This document shows, in pieces, positions 52,005 through 60,559 of a stretch of DNA of 64,000 bases. How positions within the stretch are numbered: position 1 is the first letter of the stretch; every line of letters begins with the position of its first letter. The notes beneath the pieces were generated by a model. The model had not been told where the DNA came from and ran no database searches. It saw only the letters and a program-made list of their open reading frames with translations. The DNA is taken from contig DAOTUD010000094.1 in the NCBI GenBank assembly GCA_034437275.1, positions 20,132-84,131 of the forward strand, read 5' to 3'. The stretch is from TC-15 sp034437275 (GTDB lineage Bacteria; Chloroflexota; Anaerolineae; Aggregatilineales; Aggregatilineaceae). A program made the position numbers and the translations under genes.

Positions 52005-52925
52005 ATGTCCGATCAACAGCGGCTCCAACGCGCGCGGACGGCACTTGACGGGCTGTCGGTGGCCGATGCGTTCGGCGGATTCTTCGAGGGCGCGCGCCAG
52101 GTGGGGATCGCCCGCCGCGTTCAGGCGCGGGAGTTGATGCCGGCTCCCTGGCGCTTCACGGACGACACCAACATGGCGCTGTCAGTCTACGCGATTCTGC
52201 GGCAGCACGGCGGGGTCGAGCAGGCGGCGCTGGCGCGCAGCTTCGCGGCACACTTCGACCGGCGGCGGGGCTACGGCGCGGGGATGTTCTTCATGCTGCC
52301 CCGCATCCGGCGCGGGGAGGACTGGCGCGCGCTGGCGGCGGGCCTGTTCGATGGCACGGGATCGTTTGGCAACGGCGCGGCGATGCGCATCGCCCCGGTT
52401 GGCGGTTACTTCGCGGACGATCTGGACGCTGTGAGCGAGCAGGCACGGCGTGCGGCGGCTGTCACGCATACCCATCCCGAAGCAGCGGCGGGCGCGATTG
52501 CGGCGGCGGCAGCGGGGGCGCTGGCCTGGCAGGCGGCGCAGGCCGGGGAGCGCCCCGACCGCGCCGACTTTGTGGCGCGCGTACTGCCGCATGTGCCGGA
52601 AAGCGTGGTGCGTGAAGGTCTCGTCCGGGCGCGGGACCTCCCGCCGGGCACCCGCGTCGCGCAGGCGGTCGCGGCGTTGGGTAACGGCAGCCGCGTGTCC
52701 TGCCAGGATACGCTGCCGTTTACGCTGTGGTGTGCTGGCGAACATCTCGACGATTACGAAGAGGCGATCTGGTTGACGCTCAGTGGCGGTGGGGATGCGG
52801 ATACCACCTGTGCGATTGTGGGCGGCATCGTGGCGCTGTACGTCGGGCCGGCGGGCATCCCCGGCGAGTGGCTGGCGCGGCGCGAACCGCTGCCGGACTG
52901 GGCCTTCGAAGGCGAGGAAGGCTGA
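52005..52925 (+). CDS. ADP-ribosylglycohydrolase family protein
   Basis: Protein of 306 residues of the DraG/ARH fold. Metal-ligand motifs: FTDDTNMALS (residues 51-60), HPEAAAGAIAAAAAGALAW in the helical core, and SGGGDADTTCAIVGG near 262-275. It lacks the fusion partners seen in some toxin antidotes, and no DarT, DraT or nitrogenase genes are here, so the substrate is unknown. AAGGAGG precedes the ATG, with a spacing near 12 bp. Confidence 0.88.
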   Translation: MSDQQRLQRARTALDGLSVADAFGGFFEGARQVGIARRVQARELMPAPWRFTDDTNMALSVYAILRQHGGVEQAALARSFAAHFDRRRGYGAGMFFMLPRIRRGEDWRALAAGLFDGTGSFGNGAAMRIAPVGGYFADDLDAVSEQARRAAAVTHTHPEAAAGAIAAAAAGALAWQAAQAGERPDRADFVARVLPHVPESVVREGLVRARDLPPGTRVAQAVAALGNGSRVSCQDTLPFTLWCAGEHLDDYEEAIWLTLSGGGDADTTCAIVGGIVALYVGPAGIPGEWLARREPLPDWAFEGEEG

Positions 52926-53016
52926 GGTTTCCGCGCTGTATTAGAATTCCACAAGAAGTCTGCAAAAATCACGCAAGAAACGCGGCGGGCGTCTTACGCG
53001 GGGTGGGGGGGCTTGC

Positions 53017-53022
53017 TACAAT
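53017..53022 (+). promoter_or_regulatory. -10 element of a leaderless kinase promoter
   Basis: TACAAT ends 9 bp before the ATG at 53032; no ribosome binding site between. No convincing -35. Confidence 0.45.
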
Positions 53023-53031
53023 ACGAATACT

Positions 53032-54618
53032 ATGTTCCTGCTACCCGATTACCGCGTCCGCCAGCGGGATTACCTGCTGAACATCAGCCGCGCCATCACC
53101 GCCCAGCTTGACCAGGGCGAAGTGCTGCGGATGGTGCTGCAAGCCGCCAGTTCGATGCTGTCCGGCGATGTGGGCATCATCGCGCTGCGCGAGGGCGACC
53201 GCTTCTATACCCGCGCCATCATCGGCATGTCCGCCGAACAGGCGGACCTGTTCGATCCACTGCTGGAAGACCTCTCCACGGAGGCGCTGGACCAGTTCGA
53301 CCTGCAGGTGTTTCAGGCCAAGATGCGCAAAGTGGCGCGTAAGATGGACCTCAACCTGCGCCAGGTGGTCGCCCTGCCGATGGTCTTCGCGGATGACATG
53401 CTGGGGATTCTGTTCATCTTCCGCACCTATGCCGGGTCGCCCAGCGAGAACGATCACCGCTTGCTGCAGAGCTTCGCCGACCAGGCCGCGATTGCCGTGC
53501 ACAACGCGCGCATGTACCGCTTCGCCAACAACGAGCGCCAGCGGCTGGCCGCGATCCTGGATCACAGCGCGGACGGGGTGATGATCCTGGATGGCGAACT
53601 GCGCGTCGAAAGCTGGAACCGCGCGCTGGCCCGGATGACCGGGCTGCCGTCGGAGCAGGCCTTCGGGCGACATCATGACGTGGTGCTGCGCTGGGCCGCT
53701 CGCGAGATGGGGCCGGAACTGAGCGAGATGGTCGCGCAGGGCTGGCCGCGCCAGGACGACGGCAAACTTTTCTCCTCCGACACGCTGTATGTTGAAGGCG
53801 ACCTCGAACGGCTGGACGGCTCGTCGCTTAGCGTGGGGATCACCTACGCGCCGCTGCTGCGCAGCGATGGCGATCTGCAAAATGTGATCGCCAACGTGCG
53901 CGATATTACGCACTTCCGCGAGGCCGAGCAGCTTAAGTCGACGTTCATCTCGATCATCTCGCACGAGCTAAAGACCCCGGTCGCCTTGATCAAAGGCTAC
54001 GCCGACACGCTCAATCGCCAGGACGCCGATTGGGACAGCTCCACCATGCAGAACGGCCTGTCGGTGATCGTCGAGGAAGCCGACCGCCTGACCGAACTGA
54101 TCGAGAATTTGCTGGCGGCCTCCAAGCTGCAAGCCGAAGGGATGCGCCTCACGCTGGACGATGCCAACCTGCCCATGATCGCCGAGCAGTCGATCGAGCG
54201 CTTCCAGACGCAGACGGACAAACACACACTGTACGCCAATTTTCCCGCCGATTTCCCGGTGATCTGCGGCGACACGATCCGGCTGCGGCAGGTGCTGGAC
54301 AATCTGCTCAGCAACGCGATCAAGTATTCGCCCAAAGGCGGCGATATCGTGGTGCACGGGGATTACGACGACGATTGGGTCCAGGTCGCGGTCAGTGACC
54401 AGGGGCCGGGCATTCCCGAGGACCAGTTAGGGCGTGTCTTCGAGCGCTTCCACCGCGTCGATAACGCGCTGACCAACAACACGCAGGGCACCGGGCTGGG
54501 GCTGTACCTGGCGCACGCCGTCATTACGGCACATGGCGGGCGCATCTGGGCCAACAACAATCCGGATGGCGGCGCGATATTTACCTTTATGCTGCCACGC
54601 CAGGACACATCATCATAA
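53032..54618 (+). CDS. Soluble sensor histidine kinase (GAF-PAS-HisKA-HATPase)
   Basis: Protein of 528 residues without membrane helices. GAF domain at about 15-165 (VLRMVLQAASSMLSGDVGIIALREG; LNLRQVVALPMVFADDMLGILFIF), PAS at 170-290 (LAAILDHSADGVMILDGELRVESWNRALARMTG), HisKA with His311 in ISHELKTPVALIKGY, ATPase with NLLSNAIKYSPKGG and GTGLGLYLAHAVI. It could sense small ligands or redox state in the cytosol. No adjacent response regulator. Confidence 0.88.
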   Translation: MFLLPDYRVRQRDYLLNISRAITAQLDQGEVLRMVLQAASSMLSGDVGIIALREGDRFYTRAIIGMSAEQADLFDPLLEDLSTEALDQFDLQVFQAKMRKVARKMDLNLRQVVALPMVFADDMLGILFIFRTYAGSPSENDHRLLQSFADQAAIAVHNARMYRFANNERQRLAAILDHSADGVMILDGELRVESWNRALARMTGLPSEQAFGRHHDVVLRWAAREMGPELSEMVAQGWPRQDDGKLFSSDTLYVEGDLERLDGSSLSVGITYAPLLRSDGDLQNVIANVRDITHFREAEQLKSTFISIISHELKTPVALIKGYADTLNRQDADWDSSTMQNGLSVIVEEADRLTELIENLLAASKLQAEGMRLTLDDANLPMIAEQSIERFQTQTDKHTLYANFPADFPVICGDTIRLRQVLDNLLSNAIKYSPKGGDIVVHGDYDDDWVQVAVSDQGPGIPEDQLGRVFERFHRVDNALTNNTQGTGLGLYLAHAVITAHGGRIWANNNPDGGAIFTFMLPRQDTSS

Positions 54619-54704
54619 TCTGCAATAATCTGTCTGATTTGCTACACTCGCGAAATCTCGCCAGCAGAGGCACTGCTGCCAGTTAACGTTTCAGGAGTAA
54701 TCTA

Positions 54705-56135
54705 ATGTCTCAAGTTGTACGAACCATGCTGAACTGCCCACAGTGCGGGCATCAGTTCCAGGCCATTATCGAGCAGATCATCGACGTGGGGCGCGATCCA
54801 CAGGCCAAGCAGCGCTTTCTGTCTGGCCGGCTGAACATGATCACCTGCCCCAATTGTGGCCATACGTTAGCGGTGGGCACGCCGCTGCTGTACCATGATC
54901 CCCACCGGGAACTGTTGTTGATCCACGTCCCGATGCAGTTGGACATCTCCCCCGAGGAGCGCGAAAAGCTGATCGGCGACATGACCCGGCGCTTGACGGA
55001 GAGCATCCCGCAGGAGCAGCGCAAGGCCTACTTGCTGCAGCCGCGCCAGGCGATGACGATCCCCGGCATGATCGACATGATCCTGGAAGCGGACGGCATC
55101 ACCCAGGAGATGCGCGAGGCCCAACGCGAGAAAATGCGCGTGATGGAGATGTTCCTGCAGGTGCGGCCCGACGAGTGGCCCAATATGATCGAGCAGCAGG
55201 AAGGCCACATCGACCGCGAGTTTTTCGAGCTGCTCGTGATGACGGCCCAGAACGCCGCCGAAACCGGCAAGGGCCAGATGGCCGAAGGGTTGCTGGCGCT
55301 GTACAACTTCCTGGCGCAGAACACCGCCGTCGGCCAGGACATGCTCGCGGCGGCCCAGGCGCAGGAGCACATCGTGCGCGAAATCGCCCAGGATTTGCAA
55401 GAACTTGGCGACCAGATGGGCCGCGATGCCTTCATGGACCTGGTGCTGGACTACATGGGCGACGACGAACGGCTGCAGGCGTTGGTCGGTTTGATCCGCC
55501 CGGCGATGGATTACGAATTTTTCCAGGACCTGGCCGCCATAATCGATGACGCTGAAGACGACGACGAACACGCCGACCTCGTCGCGCTGCGCGACCGGCT
55601 GTTGGAACTGACGCAGACCATCGACGAGCAGACCGAGGTCGTGCTCCAGCAGGCCGCCGATACCCTGCGCGTGATTATGGGCAGCGAAGACCTCGACGCC
55701 GCGATCCGGCCCCGGCTGGATATGATCGACGACACCTTCCTGGCCGTGCTGCAGGCCAACCTGCGCGCGGCGGAGGATAACGGCGACGAGCAAACCGCCG
55801 CCCGGCTGCAAGAGGTCTTGCAGCGAACGATGGCCATTCTGCGCGAAAGTGCGCCGCCGCAGCTTGGCTTCGTGCAGGATTTGTTGGCGATTGTGGACGA
55901 CGACACCGCCCGCACGTTGATCGAGGAGCGCGCGCCGCGTTTCGGGCCAGAACTGCTGCAATTGATGGACGCTATCGCCCGCGACCTGGAGGAGAACAAC
56001 CAGCCGGACATGGCCGACAAGCTGCTCGGCTGGCGCGACGTGGTGGCCGAAAACGTCGGCGCGGAGTCGCAGGTGGGCTTCGACCTGGGGCCACATCCGC
56101 AGAGCCACCACCATCCGCACGACCACGATCATTAA
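54705..56135 (+). CDS. CpXC-domain protein with His-rich tail
   Basis: Protein of 476 residues. A zinc-ribbon CpXC domain occupies residues 1-130, with CPQCGHQF and CPNCGHTL, and the family-typical YHDPHRELLLIHVP. The rest is helical with heptad-like acidic stretches (DDAEDDDEHADLVALRDRLLELTQTIDEQ). The end HSHHHPHDHDH-like tail (residues 464-476) has seven His, a potential metal-binding patch. The CpXC family has no fixed function. A strong terminator follows. Confidence 0.8.
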   Translation: MSQVVRTMLNCPQCGHQFQAIIEQIIDVGRDPQAKQRFLSGRLNMITCPNCGHTLAVGTPLLYHDPHRELLLIHVPMQLDISPEEREKLIGDMTRRLTESIPQEQRKAYLLQPRQAMTIPGMIDMILEADGITQEMREAQREKMRVMEMFLQVRPDEWPNMIEQQEGHIDREFFELLVMTAQNAAETGKGQMAEGLLALYNFLAQNTAVGQDMLAAAQAQEHIVREIAQDLQELGDQMGRDAFMDLVLDYMGDDERLQALVGLIRPAMDYEFFQDLAAIIDDAEDDDEHADLVALRDRLLELTQTIDEQTEVVLQQAADTLRVIMGSEDLDAAIRPRLDMIDDTFLAVLQANLRAAEDNGDEQTAARLQEVLQRTMAILRESAPPQLGFVQDLLAIVDDDTARTLIEERAPRFGPELLQLMDAIARDLEENNQPDMADKLLGWRDVVAENVGAESQVGFDLGPHPQSHHHPHDHDH

Positions 56136-56165
56136 TGTGATCGACTGCCATTGAGGTGAAACCCG

Positions 56166-56200
56166 CGCGGGACCTGAGCGATCAGGCCCCGCGTTTTTTT
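56166..56200 (+). terminator. Rho-independent terminator of the CpXC gene
   Basis: CGCGGGACCTGA (56166-56177) pairs with TCAGGCCCCGCG (56182-56193), 11 of 12 positions, loop GCGA, then seven T. Confidence 0.9.
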
Positions 56201-56228
56201 GCTCCGGCGGTGTCAGGGTGAGGGCGCG

Positions 56229-58082
56229 CTAGTCCCCCAGGTTCAAGCCGACCAGCACTGGGTCATGATCCGAGGAACGGAACGGCCCGTCGTCGTACAG
56301 CGTGGTGTGTTGGGCGTCGGTCTTGTAGTTCATGGTGTAGTCCAGCACGCGCGGTTCGTCGGCGTTGATGTGCCACACCGCCGCCCCGCTGACCTGCCCG
56401 TCCAGGCTGGCGCTGGCCAGGATGTGATCGAGCGTGCCCGCTTCGCCATAGTAGATGTACGAGTAATCCCGGGTGCCCAGGTACTTCTTCAGCAGATTGA
56501 CATAGCCCGCGCCCTGGAAGGCCATCAGCGGGTCTTCCATGCCGTAGGCGTTCAGGTCGCCGATGATCAGCACGTCGGGATCGCCGCTGCCGGTTGGGTC
56601 ATTGGCCAGCCACGCGATCAGCGTCAGCGCGGCCTGGGTGCGCTCTGCATTGAAGCAGCCCTGCCCATCGCCCTGAGCGCGGTCCAGGCTGCCCGCGCCG
56701 CTGCACCCTTTCGACTTGAAGTGGTTGACCACCACCGTGAAGCGCTCGCCGTCGGCCACGCTGTCGAAGGTCTGCGCCAGCGAGGGGCGGCGCTGGTCGA
56801 AGGGCGGGGCGGTGGTCGTCATCGAGTCGCCGACCGGCGTCACGCGGGCCGGGCGGTAGATCATGGCGACCTTGATCTCGTCGCCGCCTTCGCGGCTGTT
56901 CTCGATGGGCAGCTCGAAGCCGTCCGGGTCGGGCACATAGGCATACGTCCCGTCACCGGCCACCGCGTTGAGTTCGTCGACCAGCGTGGCGACCGCGCTG
57001 TCCGGGCCATCGCCATCGTTTTCGATCTCCATCAGGCCGATCACGTCCGCGTCCAGCGCCAGCAGCGCCGCGACGATCTTGGCGTTCTGGCGTTCGAACT
57101 CTTCGGGCGTGCGTGCGCCGCGCGGGGTGGGGAAGTCGCCGCCCTGCCCGTTGCCGTTGAAGTAGTTGAGCACGTTGAAGGCCGCAACCGTGACCTCGCC
57201 GCCCACGGCGGGCGGTTCATCAGGGCGCGGGTTCTCGGTGATGAGCGTCACCGGGGCGACGGGATGCACACGGTAGAAGCCGTAGGAGTGCTCGATCACG
57301 CCGGTGATGTCCGCGATCTGGTCCCCGGAGCGCAGCGTGTTCAGCGCCGTCAGGCCGGACGGCGGATAGGGCACCGGGTCGGGGTTTTGGGCGCTGCTGC
57401 CGTCGTCGAGGAAGATGCGGCGGCGGCTGTTTTCCTGCATCACGGCATCGGCGTCCGGGCCGGGCCGCGCGACGTTGGTCGGGATGTACATGCGGTCGCC
57501 ATACGTCAGCATGACCTGGCCGAAGCGGCCCAGGTTGTAGTTTTCCGCCACGATCAACGCCTGCGGGATGCTGACCAGCATCCCCTCGACGCGCTCCCAG
57601 TCGCTCTCTTCGGCGACGGGCATCGTCATCGGGGTGGGGGCGACGCTGGCCCCACTGGCGCAGACCGTCATCGCCCGGATGTTGCGCAGCTGCGTCATGG
57701 CGACGAAATCGGTCGTGATCTCGTTGACCGAGCCTTCGATGCGCACCACGTCGCCGACCGCCACGTCGATGCTGTTGCGGTTGTTGGCGTCGTTGACGAA
57801 AATGCCCTCCGAGGTCAGCGGATCATCGTCGATGTCGGCGGCTTCTTCCTGGACGAAAAACCCGCCCAGTTCGTTGAACGGGTCCTGGAAGTCGGCCACC
57901 ACCACGCCCTCGATGACGATGCGCTCGCCGATCATCGGGCTGCGCAGGTCGTCCCCCTGGATGGTGTGGATAGCGGTGGCGTCGGCTCCACAACCGTCCT
58001 GGGCGGCGTCGGTCTTGACCGCCGGGACGCCCCAGGGCAGCAGGCTCAGGACCAGCAGTAAGGCCAGTGCGTATTTGTGCAT
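56229..58082 (-). CDS. Secreted nuclease, ExeM/NucH-like endonuclease/exonuclease/phosphatase
   Basis: Protein of 617 residues with a signal peptide (MHKYALALLLVLSLLPWGVPAVKTDA). Residues 35-290 contain OB-fold-like domains (IVIEGVVVADFQD, VGDVVRIEGSVNEI), and the C-terminal EEP nuclease domain has AAFNVLNYFN, LMEIENDG, VNHFKSKG, IIGDLNAYGMEDP, LDHILAS and SSDHDPV, all catalytic or metal motifs. Such enzymes degrade extracellular DNA. AAAGGAG lies 11 bp before the ATG. It ends close to the preceding terminator and is transcribed alone. Confidence 0.92.
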   Translation of the reverse strand: MHKYALALLLVLSLLPWGVPAVKTDAAQDGCGADATAIHTIQGDDLRSPMIGERIVIEGVVVADFQDPFNELGGFFVQEEAADIDDDPLTSEGIFVNDANNRNSIDVAVGDVVRIEGSVNEITTDFVAMTQLRNIRAMTVCASGASVAPTPMTMPVAEESDWERVEGMLVSIPQALIVAENYNLGRFGQVMLTYGDRMYIPTNVARPGPDADAVMQENSRRRIFLDDGSSAQNPDPVPYPPSGLTALNTLRSGDQIADITGVIEHSYGFYRVHPVAPVTLITENPRPDEPPAVGGEVTVAAFNVLNYFNGNGQGGDFPTPRGARTPEEFERQNAKIVAALLALDADVIGLMEIENDGDGPDSAVATLVDELNAVAGDGTYAYVPDPDGFELPIENSREGGDEIKVAMIYRPARVTPVGDSMTTTAPPFDQRRPSLAQTFDSVADGERFTVVVNHFKSKGCSGAGSLDRAQGDGQGCFNAERTQAALTLIAWLANDPTGSGDPDVLIIGDLNAYGMEDPLMAFQGAGYVNLLKKYLGTRDYSYIYYGEAGTLDHILASASLDGQVSGAAVWHINADEPRVLDYTMNYKTDAQHTTLYDDGPFRSSDHDPVLVGLNLGD

Positions 58083-58183
58083 GGGGATTTTCGCTCCTTT
58101 TGCATAAAATTAGTTATGGGGAGATCGCCCCACATAATAAACCCGAAGCTGGCCCTTAGCAACTGGAGGAGAGAGGCAGCACC

Positions 58184-58642
58184 ATGACGATTTTGGAAAC
58201 ATTAGCGACCAAACGCGAGCGCCTGCGGGCGGTGGTGGACGGACTGTCCGAGGCGGACCTCGACCGGCGGGAGGGGGATGGCTGGTCGATCCGGGAGATT
58301 CTGACGCATTTGCTCAACGCGGAGGAGGATCACTGCCGGGTGATCGCGGTGGTGGCGAAGGGCCAGGCGCATCATCTGCCGGCTGACTTCGCGCTCGACG
58401 AACACAACGCGCAGCGGTTGGCCGAACGCGGCCATCTGACCGGCCCCGACCTGCTGTCCGCCCTCGCCGCGCAGCGCGCCCGCACCGAGGCGTTGTTCCA
58501 CCGCCTGCGCGCCGAGCAGCTCGACTGGGTCGCGCCGCATCCGGCGTTGGGGGACAAGACACTGGGCGACATCTTTCGGGTCATTGGGCTGCACGAGACG
58601 ATGCACACCCGCGAGATCGAGGCGTTGGTGGGCCGGGGCTAG
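58184..58642 (+). CDS. DinB-superfamily protein
   Basis: Helical-bundle protein of 152 residues with GWSIREILTHLLNAEEDHCR and GLHETMHTREIEAL, holding the conserved His residues of the DinB/YfiT metal-binding bundle. DinB-like proteins are often thiol-dependent hydrolases or transferases with unknown partners. GGAGGAGAG lies about 10 bp upstream. It overlaps the stop region of the convergent regulator by 4 bp. Confidence 0.85.
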   Translation: MTILETLATKRERLRAVVDGLSEADLDRREGDGWSIREILTHLLNAEEDHCRVIAVVAKGQAHHLPADFALDEHNAQRLAERGHLTGPDLLSALAAQRARTEALFHRLRAEQLDWVAPHPALGDKTLGDIFRVIGLHETMHTREIEALVGRG

Positions 58643-59340
58643 TTTTGCGCCTCGAAGCGATAGCCGACGCCCAGCTCGTTGATGATGTAGGTGGGGGCTT
58701 TGGCGTCCGGCTCCAGCTTGCGCCGTAAGTGCCAGATGTACACACGCAGGTAGTCGATGTCGTCGATGTACTCGAAGCCCCACACCTGTTCCAGCAGTTC
58801 GCGGTAGGGCACGATGCGCGGCGAGGAGTCGACCAGCAGTGCCAGCAGGTTGAATTCGGTCGGGGTCAGCCGGATGGGTTCGCCTTCAACCGTGACACGG
58901 TGTTCTTCCAGGTTGATGCTGATATGATTGTCACTGTACAGCACGTTTTGCTTAAAGAGCGTCGGCTCGCTGGCGGCCCGGCGCAGGTTCGAGCGCACGC
59001 GCGCCATCAGTTCGCCGATCTCAAACGGTTTGACGATGTAATCATCGGCCCCCATGTCCAGCCCCATCACGATCTCCTCTGGATCGTCGCGCGCGGTCAG
59101 CATCAAGATCGGGATGTTGCTGACCTCGCGCATGCGCTGGCACACGGTCCAGCCGTCCATGGTGGGCATGTTGATGTCCAGGATGATCAGGTCCGGCTGG
59201 CTCTGGTACATCTGGCGCAGGCCTTCGGGGCCGTCGTAGGCGGCCAGGGCGTGGTATCCGTCTTTTTCGAGCGCATTGGAAACGAGCTGCACCAGGGTGC
59301 GGTCGTCATCGATGACTAATACTGCTGCGTTCTCAATCAT
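58639..59340 (-). CDS. OmpR/PhoB-family response regulator (orphan)
   Basis: Protein of 233 residues. Receiver domain with Asp11/Asp12, phosphorylated Asp55 in LIILDINMP, Thr in MLTARDD, Lys in VKPFE; C-terminal winged helix with LTPTEFNLLALLV and DYLRVYIWHLRRKLE. The start at 59340 (MIENAAVLVIDDD) follows AAGGAAACTGG; the frame is open to 59496 without support. No kinase gene is adjacent; two orphan kinases are upstream at 48342 and 53032. Confidence 0.92.
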   Translation of the reverse strand: MIENAAVLVIDDDRTLVQLVSNALEKDGYHALAAYDGPEGLRQMYQSQPDLIILDINMPTMDGWTVCQRMREVSNIPILMLTARDDPEEIVMGLDMGADDYIVKPFEIGELMARVRSNLRRAASEPTLFKQNVLYSDNHISINLEEHRVTVEGEPIRLTPTEFNLLALLVDSSPRIVPYRELLEQVWGFEYIDDIDYLRVYIWHLRRKLEPDAKAPTYIINELGVGYRFEAQN

Positions 59341-59371
59341 ACCAGTTTCCTTCTTCCGAATGGGTGGCGCG

Positions 59372-60322
59372 TTAAAGATGGCTGCCGCCGTGTGTGTTGA
59401 CCAGCGCAGCAGCGCCCACCAGCGCCACATTGTCGCCAAGCGCCGCCTGGACAATCGGCACATGCTGCCAATAGGCTTCGTCCAGGGTGTTTGCACGGAC
59501 GGCTTCGCGCATCGGCTCGAAGAGCAGATCGCCCGTCTCGCTGACGCCGCCCCCGACGACGATGATCTGCGGGTTGAACAGGTGCATCAGCGTCGCCACC
59601 CCCAGCCCGACCAGCCGCCCCGATTCGCGGATAAGCTCAACCGCCAGGGTGTCGCCATCTGCCGCGGCCTCGCCGACTGTCTTGGCCGTGACCGCGTCCA
59701 GGTCGCCATCCGCCAGGTCGCGGATGCGCGATTGTGCCCCGTCGCGCAGCCGGGCGATGGCTTTACGCGCGATGGCGGGGCCGGCGGCTTCTTTCTCCAG
59801 CGTGGAGACTTTGCCGTTGACGACCAGCGCCATGTGCCCGGCTTCGGCCCCCAGGCCGTTGGTCCCCAGCACCAGGTGCCCCTCGTCGATGATGCCGCTG
59901 CCGATGCCGGTGCTGACGGTCAGGTAGACGATGAATTTGTAGCCCTGCGCCGCGCCGCGTGTGGCTTCGGCCAGCGCCGCGACGTTGGCATCGTTGCCCA
60001 GGTAGGTCGTCACACCGAAGCGGTCTTCGATCAGCTTGCGCAGCGGGACCGTCTCCCAGCCGGGCAGGTTGGGCGGCGAGATGATGATCCCGGCGCGCGG
60101 GTTGATCGGGCCGGGGGCCGAAACGCCGATCCCCAGCAGATTGTTGGCTCCGTTCGGGATCACCCGGTCGATCAAGTCCAGCAGGCGCGTCTGGACGGTT
60201 TGTGGGCCTGCGTGGGCGTTGGTCGGCTCGGCCACACGGTCGAGCAGATGGAGTGAACTGTCAAAGCGGGCGGCGCGCATCTGGGTGCCGCCTAAATCTA
60301 CGCCGATGATATAGTCCGTCAT
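59372..60322 (-). CDS. ROK-family sugar kinase lacking the zinc-binding loop
   Basis: Protein of 316 residues with N-terminal phosphate loop IIGVDLGGTQMRAARFD, YLGNDANVAALAE (catalytic Asp), STGIGSGII and LGTNGLGAEAGHMAL. In standard ROK kinases the GHM segment is followed by a CxCGxxGCxE zinc loop; here it reads ALVVNGKVSTLEKEAAGPAIAR with no Cys. Such zinc-less variants exist. Substrate is probably glucose or a related hexose, unproven. GGAG is 5 bp before the ATG at 60322. Confidence 0.85.
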   Translation of the reverse strand: MTDYIIGVDLGGTQMRAARFDSSLHLLDRVAEPTNAHAGPQTVQTRLLDLIDRVIPNGANNLLGIGVSAPGPINPRAGIIISPPNLPGWETVPLRKLIEDRFGVTTYLGNDANVAALAEATRGAAQGYKFIVYLTVSTGIGSGIIDEGHLVLGTNGLGAEAGHMALVVNGKVSTLEKEAAGPAIARKAIARLRDGAQSRIRDLADGDLDAVTAKTVGEAAADGDTLAVELIRESGRLVGLGVATLMHLFNPQIIVVGGGVSETGDLLFEPMREAVRANTLDEAYWQHVPIVQAALGDNVALVGAAALVNTHGGSHL

Positions 60323-60426
60323 CATGTCTCCAGGAATACTGCGATAAATCCGGTACCATTTTTCCCGGTCAGAGAATATTATTGAATATAAGTGTAACAC
60401 ATACCAGGCAGCACTGGAAGATGCTG

Positions 60427-60455
60427 TTGTCGGGCGGATACGCGCCTGCTAGAAT
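60427..60455 (+). promoter_or_regulatory. mutS promoter
   Basis: TTGTCG (60427-60432), 17-bp spacer, TAGAAT (60450-60455), about 105 bp before the mutS start, in the 237-bp divergent region with the ROK gene. Confidence 0.5.
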
Positions 60456-60559
60456 ACATCCCAGTTTTTCTGGCCGACCGCTACCGTACCGTTACACGGT
60501 GCTGTGCCGTCCTTCATCACAGCTTAGCAGATGATGATAATTCCCTGAAAAAGGTGACT

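Noticed and set aside
52005..52925. DarTG-type toxin-antitoxin based on the ADP-ribosylglycohydrolase
   Set aside because: No DarT or other ADP-ribosyltransferase next to it, and the fold is DraG-like, not a macrodomain.
56199..58061. Long plus-strand frame antisense to the secreted nuclease
   Set aside because: The minus-strand protein has a signal peptide and all nuclease motifs; this frame has none.
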